A model generated the notes under the pieces. It searched no databases. It was not told the DNA's origin and saw only the letters and a list, made by a program, of their open reading frames with translations. From Aliiroseovarius sediminilitoris (lineage in GTDB: Bacteria; Pseudomonadota; Alphaproteobacteria; Rhodobacterales; Rhodobacteraceae): DNA of 64,000 nucleotides. Shown here one piece after another: positions 44,947-54,659 of this stretch (positions are counted from its first letter, which is position 1; each line of letters opens with the position of its first letter). The translations under genes were made by a program, and so were the position numbers. The stretch spans positions 248,001-312,000 of the forward strand of contig NZ_FOJB01000001.1 in the NCBI RefSeq assembly GCF_900109955.1, given 5' to 3'.

Positions 44947-46236
44947 ATGGATACGATCTATTCTCTTGCCAGTGCCCGGGGTAAATCGGGTGTCGCCGTG
45001 GTCCGGATTTCCGGGCCACATGCGTTTTTGGCTGCGCAAGGCATGGCGGGCGGTCTGCCGGCGATCCGCAAGGCAGGATTGCGCAATCTGAAGACAGCAG
45101 ATGGGCGCGTTCTGGACGAAGCTATTGTGCTGTGTTTCGATGATGGGGCCAGCTTCACGGGCGAGCCTGTGGTCGAGTTTCAGCTTCATGGCTCCACCGC
45201 TGTTGTGCGTGCAGTGCTTGATGAACTGTCAAGCTTCCCCGACCTTCGCCTGGCTGAACCAGGCGAGTTTACCCGACGCGCGCTGGAGAACGAACGTCTG
45301 GATCTGGCGCAAGTCGAAGGTCTCGCCGATCTTCTGGATGCGGAAACAGAAGCCCAGCGGCGGCAGGCCTTCAACATCCTGTCCGGCGCGTTGGGGGGGC
45401 TGGCAGAAGCCTGGCGCCGCGACCTGATCCGGGCAGCGGCGCTACTGGAAGCGACGATTGATTTTGCTGACGAAGATGTGCCGGTTGATGTGTCACCCGA
45501 AGTCGAGGCGCTTTTGGATGGCGTTCTGACGACGCTCCGATCCGAGACCGCCGGCACCCGTATTGCCGAGCGCATCCGCGATGGGTTCGAGGTCGCGATT
45601 GTGGGTGCGCCAAATGCGGGGAAATCGACCTTGCTGAATGCGCTTGCCGGACGGGACGCCGCAATCACTTCCGAGGTGGCTGGCACCACGCGTGACGTGA
45701 TCGAAGTTCAAATGGAGCTTGCAGGTCTTCCGGTGACGGTTCTGGATACGGCTGGCTTGCGCGAAGCTCAAGATGCTGTTGAAGCGATTGGCGTCGAACG
45801 GGCGCTTACGCGCGCGAAAGCCGCCGATCTGCGAGTGTTTCTGAAATCCGACATGGATGAGACCATGCCGTTGACGCCCGGAGCCGAGGATATCGTCGTG
45901 TATGGGAAGGCCGATCTGCGGAGTTCAAATGAGCTGGCAGTCTCTGGCCTGACCGGCAAGGGCGTTGATAAGCTTGTTGCCCGAATCGCATATTTGTTGG
46001 AAGACCGGGTCAAAGGGGCGGGTATCGCGACGCGTGCGCGGCACAGGGTTGCAATGGAACGCGCGCTGGCTGCTTTGGACGACGCTCGAATTGAGCTAGG
46101 ACACGGTCCAGATCGGGCCGAGTTTGCGGCGGAAGAAATTCGCACCGCCATTCGCGCCCTTGATAGTTTGGTGGGCCGTATCGATGTAGAGCATCTGTTG
46201 GATGAAATCTTTGCAAGCTTTTGTCTTGGGAAGTAA
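44947..46236 (+). CDS. mnmE: tRNA modification GTPase MnmE (TrmE)
   Basis: With MnmG (next gene) makes 5-carboxymethylaminomethyl-uridine at the tRNA wobble base. The 429-residue protein has the N-terminal formyl-THF-binding domain ('[20 protein letters not shown]'), a helical domain, the G domain with G1 '[14 protein letters not shown]' (about 218-231), 'GTTRDVI' and '[10 protein letters not shown]', and the essential C-terminal 'FCLGK' (Cys near 426). The G4 motif, normally NKxD, reads 'YGKAD', a Gly for Asn change. Two loci downstream carry parS sites. Starts 28 bp after rho. Confidence 0.97.
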   Translation: MDTIYSLASARGKSGVAVVRISGPHAFLAAQGMAGGLPAIRKAGLRNLKTADGRVLDEAIVLCFDDGASFTGEPVVEFQLHGSTAVVRAVLDELSSFPDLRLAEPGEFTRRALENERLDLAQVEGLADLLDAETEAQRRQAFNILSGALGGLAEAWRRDLIRAAALLEATIDFADEDVPVDVSPEVEALLDGVLTTLRSETAGTRIAERIRDGFEVAIVGAPNAGKSTLLNALAGRDAAITSEVAGTTRDVIEVQMELAGLPVTVLDTAGLREAQDAVEAIGVERALTRAKAADLRVFLKSDMDETMPLTPGAEDIVVYGKADLRSSNELAVSGLTGKGVDKLVARIAYLLEDRVKGAGIATRARHRVAMERALAALDDARIELGHGPDRAEFAAEEIRTAIRALDSLVGRIDVEHLLDEIFASFCLGK

Positions 46237-46258
46237 CGGCGCGAATTTGGACATGGAG

Positions 46259-46274
46259 TGTTTCACGTGAAACA
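46259..46274. promoter_or_regulatory. parS: parS centromere site 1
   Basis: TGTTTCACGTGAAACA, a perfect 16 bp palindrome identical to the bacterial parS consensus. It overlaps the mnmG translation start: the favoured GTG start codon (46267-46269) is the right half of its central CACGTG. ParB, encoded 3.3 kb downstream, would load here as a CTP-dependent clamp and spread. Distance to the proposed origin is about 3.3 kb. Confidence 0.95.
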
Positions 46275-48135
46275 TCTGGATTACGATGTGATCGTTGTTG
46301 GCGGAGGTCACGCAGGCGCAGATGCGGCACACGCGTCTGCCCGCCTCGGTGCGCGCACCGCATTGATTACACTTCGCAAAAGCGACCTGGGCGTCATGTC
46401 TTGCAATCCCGCCATCGGCGGGCTTGGAAAAGGTCATTTGGTGCGAGAAATTGACGCGATGGACGGGCTGATGGGGCGTGTCGCCGACCGGGCGGGCATT
46501 CAGTTTCGCCTGCTGAACCGGCGTAAAGGGCCAGCAGTGCAAGGCCCGCGCGCGCAGGCCGACCGCAAACTGTACCGCGCCGCGATGCAGGCCGAGATTT
46601 CGAGGACGCCAAATCTGGTGGTCATCGAAGGCGAAGCGACTGATCTGGTGATGGATGGTCAGCGGGTCGCTGGCGTGGTCTTGCAGGATGGCAGCACGCT
46701 AGGATCGCACGCGGTCATCCTGACCACAGGCACCTTTCTGCGCGGCATCATCCATGTAGGGGATCAGCAAAGTGAGGGTGGCCGTATGGGGGATCGACCT
46801 TCGGTCAGGCTGGCCGAACGGATCGACGGTTTTGGCCTGCCGCTCGGGCGACTCAAGACCGGGACGCCGCCACGGCTGGACGGGCGCACCATCAACTGGG
46901 ATATTCTGGACAGCCAACCGGGGGACGACGACCCGGTGGTGTTTTCATTTTTGAACAACAAACCCGACGCCCGGCAGATTTCTTGTGGAATCACGCATAC
47001 CAATACCCAAACCCATGATATAATTCGTGAAAATCTAAAACGCTCCGCGATGTATGGCGGCCATATCGAAGGGGTAGGCCCACGATACTGCCCCTCAATC
47101 GAAGACAAGATCGTCCGGTTTGCTGACAAGGATTCGCATCAGATTTTTCTTGAGCCTGAGGGGCTGGACGATCACACCGTTTATCCTAACGGCATCAGCA
47201 CATCCTTGCCGGTCGAGGTGCAGGTGGCCTATGTCCGCTCAATCATCGGGCTTGAGAAAGCTGAGATATTACAGCCGGGCTATGCGATTGAATACGACTA
47301 TGTCGACCCACGATCTTTGACAGAGACGTTGCGGCTTCGCGATGTGCCAGGCTTGTATTTGGCGGGACAAATAAACGGGACAACCGGATACGAAGAAGCC
47401 GCCGCCCAAGGTCTGATCGCTGGTCTGAATGCGGCGCTGACCGCCCTGGATCGGGAGCCGGTCGTCTTTTCGCGCGCGAACTCGTATATGGGCGTAATGG
47501 TCGATGACCTGATCACCCGTGGTGTGACGGAACCATACCGCATGTTTACGTCGCGGGCAGAATACCGTCTGTCATTGCGAGCGGACAATGCTGACCAGCG
47601 CCTGACGCCACTTGCAATTTCACTTGGTTGCGCGGGCGAGCTGCGCCAGAAAGCCTTTGAAAACAAGGCTAAGGGCCTTTCACGGGCAAAAGAGGCGCTG
47701 ACGGAACGGGCGTTTACACCGCAAGATCTTGAAAAACTGGGAATGACAGTGCGCAAGGACGGCACAAAGCGCACCGCGTTCGAGCTTTTGGCATTCCCGA
47801 CCGTGGATTATGCGATGATCACGCAACTGGACCCATCGCTTGCAGACATACCGGATGATATCCAAACGCAGATTTCGCGGGACGCCATGTATGCGAATTA
47901 CATCGAGCGTCAGGCACGCGATGTGGAGGCGTTGCAGCGTGACGAAGCACACCGCATCCCCGATGATTTTCTGTATGAGGACCTCGAAGGGCTTTCGAAT
48001 GAATTGGCCAGCAAACTAACGCTTGCGCGCCCCAGAACGCTTGCCCAAGCGAGCCGCGTCGAGGGGATGACACCTGCCGCGCTGACCTTGATATTGGCCA
48101 GATTGCGTCGCGCAGGCCGAAAGCGGTCGGCATGA
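46267..48135 (+). CDS. mnmG: tRNA uridine-5-carboxymethylaminomethyl synthesis enzyme MnmG (GidA)
   Basis: FAD enzyme that partners MnmE in wobble-uridine modification. About 622 residues. The dinucleotide loop is '[19 protein letters not shown]' close to the start; '[20 protein letters not shown]' and '[18 protein letters not shown]' are MnmG signatures, and '[20 protein letters not shown]' is the C-terminal flavin block. Two GTG starts are possible: 46258 (adds three residues) and 46267. I prefer 46267, as GGAG at 46255-46258 is then eight bases away. Either way parS site 1 overlaps the initiation region, so ParB could compete with ribosomal or transcriptional access (inference). Confidence 0.95.
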   Translation: MKHLDYDVIVVGGGHAGADAAHASARLGARTALITLRKSDLGVMSCNPAIGGLGKGHLVREIDAMDGLMGRVADRAGIQFRLLNRRKGPAVQGPRAQADRKLYRAAMQAEISRTPNLVVIEGEATDLVMDGQRVAGVVLQDGSTLGSHAVILTTGTFLRGIIHVGDQQSEGGRMGDRPSVRLAERIDGFGLPLGRLKTGTPPRLDGRTINWDILDSQPGDDDPVVFSFLNNKPDARQISCGITHTNTQTHDIIRENLKRSAMYGGHIEGVGPRYCPSIEDKIVRFADKDSHQIFLEPEGLDDHTVYPNGISTSLPVEVQVAYVRSIIGLEKAEILQPGYAIEYDYVDPRSLTETLRLRDVPGLYLAGQINGTTGYEEAAAQGLIAGLNAALTALDREPVVFSRANSYMGVMVDDLITRGVTEPYRMFTSRAEYRLSLRADNADQRLTPLAISLGCAGELRQKAFENKAKGLSRAKEALTERAFTPQDLEKLGMTVRKDGTKRTAFELLAFPTVDYAMITQLDPSLADIPDDIQTQISRDAMYANYIERQARDVEALQRDEAHRIPDDFLYEDLEGLSNELASKLTLARPRTLAQASRVEGMTPAALTLILARLRRAGRKRSA

Positions 48136-48752
48136 CGGATCAGAGCGCGCTTGCGGGGCTTGATGTTTCACGTGAAACAATGGATCGGTTGAAGACCTAT
48201 GCGGCCCTGCTGGAAAAATGGAATCCCGCGATAAATCTTGTCGCCCCGTCAACGCTGTCATCCTTGTGGACCCGCCACTTTCAGGATTCCGCGCAGATAT
48301 TCGATTTGTCGCCGAAAGAAGTGGGGAAGTGGTGCGATATGGGCGCGGGCGGAGGTTTTCCGGGGCTGATTGTTGCCATTTTGGCCCATGAACGCGATCC
48401 TGACCGAAACACGATCTGCATCGAAAGCGATATGCGCAAGGCCACGTTTCTGCGAACGGTCGTGCGCGAAACCGGTGTTAAGGCTTCCATAATCTCTGAA
48501 CGAATCGAGGCGGTTGCGCCATCAGGGGCGGATGTGGTGTCAGCCCGGGCGTTGGCGTCGCTGGCCGAACTTTTGGGCTATGCGGATCGGCACTTGAAGC
48601 CGGGCGGGGTGGGGGTTTTCCTGAAAGGGGAAAATTACCGCGCTGAGGTCGAAGAAGCGCTTGAAAAATGGCAGTTTGAACTTGATACATATCCCAGCAA
48701 GACCAACCCGAACGCCGTTGTTTTGAAAATCGGAGATCTAGAACGTGCCTGA
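48132..48752 (+). CDS. rsmG: 16S rRNA (guanine527-N7)-methyltransferase RsmG (GidB)
   Basis: Methylates G527 of 16S rRNA; loss gives low-level streptomycin resistance in other species. The 206-residue enzyme has SAM motif I '[18 protein letters not shown]' (about 73-90), '[17 protein letters not shown]' and '[20 protein letters not shown]'. Its N-terminus '[20 protein letters not shown]' holds the peptide VSRET, encoded by parS site 2. Overlaps mnmG by 4 bp and parA by 8 bp. Confidence 0.96.
   Translation: MTDQSALAGLDVSRETMDRLKTYAALLEKWNPAINLVAPSTLSSLWTRHFQDSAQIFDLSPKEVGKWCDMGAGGGFPGLIVAILAHERDPDRNTICIESDMRKATFLRTVVRETGVKASIISERIEAVAPSGADVVSARALASLAELLGYADRHLKPGGVGVFLKGENYRAEVEEALEKWQFELDTYPSKTNPNAVVLKIGDLERA
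48164..48179. promoter_or_regulatory. parS: parS centromere site 2, inside rsmG
   Basis: A second exact TGTTTCACGTGAAACA, within codons 11-16 of rsmG, where it encodes VSRET. It is 1.9 kb from parS site 1 and about 5.2 kb from the proposed origin. The palindrome constrains the local protein sequence, which explains why this segment recurs in GidB proteins of organisms that keep parS here (established for several ParABS loci; the constraint argument is inference). Confidence 0.95.
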
Positions 48753-49548
48753 TATTATCAATGGCCATGGCCCGAAGATCATCGCGATCACAAATCAAAA
48801 AGGCGGTGTGGGCAAAACAACGACCACAATCAACCTGGGTGCCGCGCTGGCCGAGACAGGAAGCAAAGTGCTTTTGATCGACCTTGATCCGCAAGGAAAT
48901 GCCTCAACTGGACTAGGTGTTGAGGTCGCGGATCGGAAGCTCACAACATATGACCTATTGCTGGAAGAGGCGCTGTTGACGGACGTCCTGCAAGAGACCG
49001 ATGTCGAGAACCTGTTTATCGCGCCTGCAACCACTGATTTGTCCTCGGCGGATATTGAGCTGGTGTCGAATGAAAAACGCAGCCACCTGTTACATGACGC
49101 GGTGCGCGCGACGGGTTTAAGCCAGCTGGGTCTGGACTATATCCTGATTGACTGTCCGCCGTCGCTCAACCTTCTGACGGTCAATGCGCTGGTGGCCGCA
49201 GACAGCGTTCTGATCCCATTGCAAAGTGAATTTTTTGCGCTGGAAGGTCTTTCACAACTGATGCTGACCATTCGTGAGGTGCGCCAGACGGCCAATTCCA
49301 ACCTCCGGATCGAGGGGATCGTGCTGACCATGTTCGACACTCGAAACAACCTGTCCCGCCAGGTAGAGGCAGATGCCCGCGACAATCTGGGAGAGCTTGT
49401 GTTCGACACCATGATCCCGCGCAATGTTCGGGTCAGCGAAGCGCCGTCTTTCGCGTTGCCGGTTCTGATGTATGATCCCATGTCGAAGGGCAGTCAGGCT
49501 TATCGCGATTTGGCATCCGAACTGTCCATACGCAACAGAAGAGGCTGA
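48745..49548 (+). CDS. parA: Chromosome partitioning ATPase ParA (Soj)
   Basis: Deviant-Walker ATPase that forms a nucleoid-bound gradient pulling ParB-parS complexes apart. The 267-residue protein has 'NQKGGVGKTTTTINLGAAL' (about 17-35) with the signature Lys, 'LIDLDPQGNASTGLGVE' and 'YILIDCPPSLNLLTVNAL' (Walker B, about 131). GTG start inside the end of rsmG (8 bp overlap). parB follows after one base. Genes beside two parS sites and the proposed origin strongly support the chromosomal rather than plasmid type. Confidence 0.97.
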   Translation: MPDIINGHGPKIIAITNQKGGVGKTTTTINLGAALAETGSKVLLIDLDPQGNASTGLGVEVADRKLTTYDLLLEEALLTDVLQETDVENLFIAPATTDLSSADIELVSNEKRSHLLHDAVRATGLSQLGLDYILIDCPPSLNLLTVNALVAADSVLIPLQSEFFALEGLSQLMLTIREVRQTANSNLRIEGIVLTMFDTRNNLSRQVEADARDNLGELVFDTMIPRNVRVSEAPSFALPVLMYDPMSKGSQAYRDLASELSIRNRRG

Positions 49549-49549
49549 G

Positions 49550-50431
49550 ATGAGCAGGAACCAAAAACAACGTGGTCTGGGTCGCGGTCTGTCTGCGCTG
49601 ATGGCCGATGTCACAACCGAAGAAACGCCAAGCACGCAATCCCCGCGGCGCGCCGATCTTGTTGTGCCGGTGGAGAAAATTACGCCCAACCCAGAACAGC
49701 CCCGGCGTCAGTTCACTGAAGAGCAGCTGAATGATTTGGCCGCATCCATCCGCGAAAAGGGCGTGATCCAGCCTTTGATCGTCCGCCCCAAGCCTGGTGC
49801 GGACGGCGAGTACGAGATCGTCGCCGGCGAGCGGCGCTGGCGGGCGTCGCAAATGGCGCAACTTCACGAACTACCTGTTATCGTTAGAGAATATAGCGAT
49901 ACCGAGGCGTTGGAAGTCGCGATCATTGAAAACATCCAGCGCGCAGACCTGAACGCCATTGAAGAGGCCGCGGGCTATCGTGACCTGATGAATCGGTTTG
50001 GCCATACGCAAGAAAAAGTCTCGGAAGCGCTTGGTAAAAGCCGCAGCCACATCGCGAACCTGCTGCGGTTGCTGAACCTGCCTGACGAAGTGCAGGATTT
50101 TGTGAGAGATGGGAAGCTAAGCGCCGGACATGCACGCACCTTGGTAACGGCAGACAACCCGGTTGAATTGGCACGCCAGATCATCGCAAAGGGTTTGTCG
50201 GTGCGAGCCGCCGAGGCTCTGGCGAAATCACCGAAGCCAAACGCATCGAGACCACCGCGCCAAAAGGCCGAGAAAGATGCGGACACCCGTGCGCTTGAGG
50301 GTGACTTGTCCGCCGCCCTGGGAATGAACGTTCAGATTGATCACGCAGCAGGTGGGGAGAGCGGAACCGTTTCGGTGCGTTACGCCTCGCTAGACGATCT
50401 GGATACGCTGTGCGGAAAACTGTCGTCCTAG
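49550..50431 (+). CDS. parB: Chromosome partitioning CTPase/DNA-binding protein ParB
   Basis: Binds parS, clamps DNA in a CTP-dependent way and loads SMC. The 293-residue protein begins with the ParA-activating basic segment ('SRNQKQRGLGRGLSALMADV'), followed by the CTP-binding ParB/Srx fold with box II 'VAGERRWRASQMAQL' (about 107-121) and 'AIIENIQRADLNAIEEAAGY', then the helix-turn-helix 'EKVSEALGKSRSHIANLLRL' (about 162-181), and a C-terminal dimerisation region. ATG 49550 after 'GAAGAGG'. The stop shares bases with the convergent hemW stop in CTAG (50428-50431). Confidence 0.97.
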   Translation: MSRNQKQRGLGRGLSALMADVTTEETPSTQSPRRADLVVPVEKITPNPEQPRRQFTEEQLNDLAASIREKGVIQPLIVRPKPGADGEYEIVAGERRWRASQMAQLHELPVIVREYSDTEALEVAIIENIQRADLNAIEEAAGYRDLMNRFGHTQEKVSEALGKSRSHIANLLRLLNLPDEVQDFVRDGKLSAGHARTLVTADNPVELARQIIAKGLSVRAAEALAKSPKPNASRPPRQKAEKDADTRALEGDLSAALGMNVQIDHAAGGESGTVSVRYASLDDLDTLCGKLSS

Positions 50432-51585
50432 CCGGGAATCAATTCGCGAAGAATACCATTCAATACCGGGAGGCCCTTGTTGGTTGCCAGCAAGCTGTGG
50501 CCTTTGACGCGGATCAAGCCAAGATCGCTTAACTCGTTGATCTTGTTTGAATCTAACGTGAAGCCGAGTTGCCTATCAAGGCGATGAAGGTCTAAACCTT
50601 CCGTGGTGCGAAGCCCCATCAATAAAAACTCGGTGATCTGTTCATCGCGGGGCAGGGTGGCGCGCTGGCTTTCGCCCTGACCCGACGTTGCCGCCGACAA
50701 CCATCTTGCCGGGGCCAGCGCCGTTTCAGTGGCAAACCGCGCGCCGCCCAAAGTCAGTCGTCCATGCGCACCGGGACCGATACCCACCCAATCCCCAGAT
50801 CGCCAGTAAATGCGATTGTGCTGGCTTTCCTGTCCTGGCTTGGCGTGGTTCGATACTTCGTAGGCGGGCAGTCCGGCGGCGTCACACAGCGATTGCGTCA
50901 GGAAATACATGTCGGTTGCCAGATCTTCTTCGGGCAATCCGCGCAGTTTTCCCGCCTCAAATCGCGCGCCAAAAGCTGTTCCCGGCTCGACGGTCAGTTG
51001 ATACAGGGACAGGTGATCGGGGCCGTAATCCAGAGCTTCCTCAAGCTCGGCTTGCCAGGCGGACAGCGTCTGATCCTGTCGCGCATAGATCAGGTCGAAA
51101 CTGACCCGGTCAAACAGCGATTTCGCCAAGGTTAGAGCCTTTTTTGCCTCGTTGACCGAATGCAGCCTTCCCAGCCGCTTCAGATCCGGATCGTTCAGCG
51201 CCTGAATACCAATGGAGATCCGATTGACGCCCACTGCTCTGTAACCTGCGAAATTCTGCGCTTCGATCGAGCCGGGGTTGGCTTCCAACGTGATCTCAAT
51301 GTCGTTGGCGAAGGTCCAGTGTTGCGCGGCACGCTCAATAATCGCGCCGACCGTTGCGGGGGCCATCAGGCTTGGGGTGCCGCCACCAAAATAAATCGAG
51401 CCGAGCACACGATCCGGCGTTTCGGATGCATAGCGGTCGATTTCTGCGACATAAGCCTCAAGCCAGGCATCGTGGTCAATTGATGCGACGACGTGGCTGT
51501 TGAAATCGCAATAGGGGCATTTGGATTGGCAGAAGGGCCAGTGGACGTAAAGCCCGAAGCCACCGATCTGCCAATTCTCAAGCAA
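50428..51585 (-). CDS. hemW: Radical SAM heme chaperone HemW
   Basis: HemN-like radical SAM protein that inserts heme into target enzymes rather than oxidising coproporphyrinogen. The 385-residue protein carries the [4Fe-4S] motif 'CQSKCPYC' (about 19-26), '[20 protein letters not shown]' and '[20 protein letters not shown]'. HemW members lack the fourth N-terminal Cys of HemN, as here. The start is TTG at 51583-51585, overlapping the rdgB stop by 8 bp; no in-frame ATG precedes '[15 protein letters not shown]'. Its end overlaps parB in the CTAG at 50428-50431. Confidence 0.93.
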   Translation of the reverse strand: MLENWQIGGFGLYVHWPFCQSKCPYCDFNSHVVASIDHDAWLEAYVAEIDRYASETPDRVLGSIYFGGGTPSLMAPATVGAIIERAAQHWTFANDIEITLEANPGSIEAQNFAGYRAVGVNRISIGIQALNDPDLKRLGRLHSVNEAKKALTLAKSLFDRVSFDLIYARQDQTLSAWQAELEEALDYGPDHLSLYQLTVEPGTAFGARFEAGKLRGLPEEDLATDMYFLTQSLCDAAGLPAYEVSNHAKPGQESQHNRIYWRSGDWVGIGPGAHGRLTLGGARFATETALAPARWLSAATSGQGESQRATLPRDEQITEFLLMGLRTTEGLDLHRLDRQLGFTLDSNKINELSDLGLIRVKGHSLLATNKGLPVLNGILRELIPG

Positions 51586-52186
51586 AGGCGCCCCGCACCA
51601 GTTTGGCGAAAGCGTCGGCGCGGTGACTCATCTGATGCTTTTTTGCGGGGGCCATTTCGCCGAACGTGATGTCATGGCCATCCGGGATGAAGATCGGATC
51701 GTATCCAAAACCCTTATCACCGCGCATGGGCCAAGTGAGCGATCCATCAACCCTGCCTTCGAAGACCTCGTCATGTCCATCAGGCCAGGCCAGACAAAGG
51801 GTGCAGCAAAACTGCGCTTTGCGTGGGTGAGGCGCGTTTTTCTCGTCCAGCAGCGCCCATGTCTTTTCCATTGCCGCCGGGAAATCACGGCCATTGGGGG
51901 TTTCGGCCCAATCTGCGGTATAAACGCCAGGCGCGCCGTCCAGTGCATCCACCATGATGCCACTGTCATCGGACAGCGCGGGCAGGCCAGAGGCGTTTGC
52001 GGCGAAATGCGCCTTGATCCGGGCGTTCCCGACGAAGGTGTCTTCGGTTTCCTCGGGTTCTTCCAAGCCAAGAGCGCCCGCAGACGTCACCGCGACCCCG
52101 AAAGGCTCTAACAAAGCAGAAATCTCGCGCAACTTTCCGTCGTTATGGGTCGCGATGACCAATTCCGTGCCCGTGAACTTGCGCAT
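51578..52186 (-). CDS. rdgB: XTP/dITP diphosphatase (non-canonical purine NTP pyrophosphatase)
   Basis: House-cleaning enzyme that removes dITP and XTP. The 202-residue Ham1/RdgB protein has '[20 protein letters not shown]' at the N-terminus (nucleotide-binding 'THNxGK'), '[20 protein letters not shown]' (catalytic Asp, about 75-80) and '[20 protein letters not shown]' (about 150). ATG 52184-52186 shares its first base with the rph stop (TAATG). Upstream open sequence to 52324 belongs to rph. Confidence 0.96.
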   Translation of the reverse strand: MRKFTGTELVIATHNDGKLREISALLEPFGVAVTSAGALGLEEPEETEDTFVGNARIKAHFAANASGLPALSDDSGIMVDALDGAPGVYTADWAETPNGRDFPAAMEKTWALLDEKNAPHPRKAQFCCTLCLAWPDGHDEVFEGRVDGSLTWPMRGDKGFGYDPIFIPDGHDITFGEMAPAKKHQMSHRADAFAKLVRGAFA

Positions 52187-52896
52187 TAGCCCGTTGCCTC
52201 CAGCTGAGCGGCCACAAGCTCGGATACGCCTTTGTCGGCAAGATCCATCAGTTCGTTCATCTGATCGCGCGTGAAGGTGGATCCTTCGGCGGACATCTGC
52301 ACCTCGATCAGCTTCGGACCGCACAACACGAAATTGCCATCCACGCCGGCTTCTGAATCTTCGGGGTAATCCAGATCAAGCACCGGCTGACCGGCATAGA
52401 CACCACACGACACGGCGGCCACTGGATCCATCAGCGGGTCGGTGGTGATGTCTTTGGCCTTCAGCAGCTTGTTCACCGCCAGACGCAGGGCCACCCAACC
52501 ACCGGTGATCGCCGCACAACGCGTGCCACCATCGGCTTGAATGACATCGCAATCCACGGTGATCTGGCGTTCACCAAGCGCCACAAGGTCTATGCCAGCA
52601 CGCAGCGACCGCCCGATCAGGCGTTGAATTTCAACAGTGCGCCCGCCTTGCTTGCCCGACGCAGCCTCGCGGCGCATCCGAGACCCGGTGGAGCGGGGCA
52701 ACATCCCATATTCTGCCGTCAGCCAACCCTTGCCGGAATTGCGCAAAAATGGCGGCACGCGTTCTTCAAGCGAGGCGGTGCACAACACATGCGTGTCGCC
52801 CACTTTGATCATACAAGACCCCTCTGCATGCTTTGTTACTTCGGTCTCAATTGAAATCGGGCGCATTTGATCTAGATTCCGACCTGACGGGCGCAT
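52186..52896 (-). CDS. rph: Ribonuclease PH
   Basis: Phosphorolytic 3'-5' exoribonuclease that trims tRNA precursors. The 236-residue protein starts '[20 protein letters not shown]', the classic RNase PH N-terminus. '[20 protein letters not shown]', '[19 protein letters not shown]' and '[20 protein letters not shown]' are family signatures with the phosphate-binding Arg residues. ATG 52894-52896 follows GGGGGA. Head of rph-rdgB-hemW, divergent from hrcA. Confidence 0.97.
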   Translation of the reverse strand: MRPSGRNLDQMRPISIETEVTKHAEGSCMIKVGDTHVLCTASLEERVPPFLRNSGKGWLTAEYGMLPRSTGSRMRREAASGKQGGRTVEIQRLIGRSLRAGIDLVALGERQITVDCDVIQADGGTRCAAITGGWVALRLAVNKLLKAKDITTDPLMDPVAAVSCGVYAGQPVLDLDYPEDSEAGVDGNFVLCGPKLIEVQMSAEGSTFTRDQMNELMDLADKGVSELVAAQLEATG

Positions 52897-52968
52897 GGGC
52901 TTCCCCCTTTGTTTCATGTTCAAAGGCGTGATACCCATGGCTCTGGCGAAAAGGCAAGGCGATTGCGT

Positions 52969-54033
52969 ATGGAAGACCGTCATGAACTGATGAATGACAT
53001 GAACGCCCGCTCGCGCGAGGTGTTTCGAAGTGTCGTTGAAAGCTACTTGAGCACGGGCACGCCTGTGGGGTCACGCACGCTGACCCGGTCGCTGACGGAA
53101 AAGGTCAGTGCCGCAACCATCCGCAATGTGATGCAGGACTTGGAATTTATGGGTTTGCTGGACAGCCCGCATGTTTCAGCCGGGCGCATTCCGACCGAGC
53201 TTGGCTTGCGCATGTTTGTCGACGGGCTGTTGGAGGTTTCCAATCTGGATCAGGGGGATCGTCAGAAGATAGATGAAACCGTCGGTAAAACAGATAACAA
53301 TATCAACACGATGATGGATCGTGTGGGGTCTGCGCTGTCGGGGATCACCGCCGGGGCCAGCCTGGTGCTGACCCCGAAGCACGAAGCGCCGATCAAACAT
53401 ATCGAGTTTGTGTCTTTGGGTGCGGACCGGGCTTTGGTGGTTCTTGTGTTCGCCGATGGTCGCGTGGAAAACCGTGTGTTCACGCCGCCCGCCGGGCAAA
53501 CGCCAGCGTCGATGCGCGAGGCTGCGAACTTCCTGAATGCGCTGGCCGAGGGCCGCACAATTTCAGAACTTCAAACCATCGTGACCCGTGAGATCAAGAA
53601 GCGGCGGCAGGAGCTGGACGTTCTTACACAGGATCTGGTCGAAAGCGGTGCGGCGTTGTGGGAAAACGAAGGCCAGCCTTACGAGCGGTTGATCGTGCGC
53701 GGACGGTCGAATCTGTTGGCGGAAGATGCGGAAGCCGCCGATCTTGAGAAGATCAAAACGCTGTTTGACGACCTTGAACGCAAGCGTGATATCGCGGAAT
53801 TCCTTGAATTGGCCGATCAAGGCGAGGGTGTGCGCATTTTTATTGGGTCCGAGAACAAACTTTTCTCACTTTCGGGTTCCTCTTTGGTGGTTTCCCCATA
53901 TATGAACGCTGATCGAAAGATCATTGGTGCGGTCGGGGTCATCGGGCCCACGCGATTGAACTATGGGCGGATCGTGCCCATCGTCGATTACACCGCGCAA
54001 TTGATCGGCAAGATGATCTCGGATCGAAGGTAA
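52969..54033 (+). CDS. hrcA: Heat-inducible transcription repressor HrcA
   Basis: Represses groESL and some other chaperone genes by binding CIRCE inverted repeats; GroEL keeps it active. The 354-residue protein has an N-terminal winged helix ('[20 protein letters not shown]', then '[20 protein letters not shown]') and '[20 protein letters not shown]' (about 62-81), the HrcA signature. A GAF-like middle and C-terminal '[19 protein letters not shown]' are present. I saw no CIRCE-like repeat upstream of this gene, grpE, dnaK or hslV, so its targets are probably outside the window. grpE follows after 10 bp. Confidence 0.96.
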   Translation: MEDRHELMNDMNARSREVFRSVVESYLSTGTPVGSRTLTRSLTEKVSAATIRNVMQDLEFMGLLDSPHVSAGRIPTELGLRMFVDGLLEVSNLDQGDRQKIDETVGKTDNNINTMMDRVGSALSGITAGASLVLTPKHEAPIKHIEFVSLGADRALVVLVFADGRVENRVFTPPAGQTPASMREAANFLNALAEGRTISELQTIVTREIKKRRQELDVLTQDLVESGAALWENEGQPYERLIVRGRSNLLAEDAEAADLEKIKTLFDDLERKRDIAEFLELADQGEGVRIFIGSENKLFSLSGSSLVVSPYMNADRKIIGAVGVIGPTRLNYGRIVPIVDYTAQLIGKMISDRR

Positions 54034-54043
54034 AGGCGAAGAG

Positions 54044-54607
54044 ATGGCTGACGCAAAGAACGACGCAGTAGAGAACTTGGAAACGGCAATCGAAGAGCTG
54101 ATGACCGAGGAAGTAGAGATTGATTTGACCGAGGAAGAGCCGGTCGATGAATTGGCCGCCTTGCGCGCCGAACGGGATGAATTCAAGGATCGGTTCATGC
54201 GGGCGCTGGCGGATGCCGAAAACACGCGCAAACGTGGCGAGCGTGACCGCCGCGAGGCCGAGCAATACGGCGGGTCAAAGCTGGCACGCGATATGCTGCC
54301 GGTTTATGACAACATGAAACGTGCGCTGGAAGCTGCGGAAGATGCGGGCGACGGTGCGAAAGCGCTGGTCGAAGGTGTCGAACTGACAATGCGGTCGCTT
54401 CTGAACATCTTCGAGAAGCACGGGATCCGTCTTTTGTCGCCCGAGATTGGCGACAGGTTCGACCCCGAAGTGCACGAGGCGATGTTCGAAGCCCCCGCGC
54501 CCGGTTCCAAGGCCGGCGATATTATTCAGGTAATGGGCGAAGGCTTCATGCTGCATGATCGGCTGCTACGGCCCGCGCAGGTGGGCGTTTCGTCAACTCC
54601 GAAGTAA
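54044..54607 (+). CDS. grpE: Nucleotide exchange factor GrpE
   Basis: Releases ADP from DnaK and acts as a thermosensor. The 187-residue protein has an acidic N-terminus, a long helix with 'RALADAENTRKRGERDRREA' (about 53-72) and the beta domain 'HEAMFEAPAPGSKAGDIIQV' to 'GFMLHDRLLRPAQVGVS', which is diagnostic. Downstream of hrcA on the same message; ended by a strong hairpin terminator. DnaK and DnaJ are encoded at 8878-11997, over 42 kb away. Confidence 0.97.
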   Translation: MADAKNDAVENLETAIEELMTEEVEIDLTEEEPVDELAALRAERDEFKDRFMRALADAENTRKRGERDRREAEQYGGSKLARDMLPVYDNMKRALEAAEDAGDGAKALVEGVELTMRSLLNIFEKHGIRLLSPEIGDRFDPEVHEAMFEAPAPGSKAGDIIQVMGEGFMLHDRLLRPAQVGVSSTPK

Positions 54608-54631
54608 ATTACCCAGAATACAGAATTGAAG

Positions 54632-54657
54632 AAACGCCCCGAACCTGGGGCGTTTTT
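54632..54657. terminator. Bidirectional terminator between grpE and mutS
   Basis: AAACGCCCC (54632-54640) pairs perfectly with GGGGCGTTT (54647-54655) around a six-base loop, followed on the plus strand by more T. The mutS stop codon is immediately beyond it on the opposite strand, so it can end both convergent transcripts. Confidence 0.88.
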
Positions 54658-54659
54658 CG

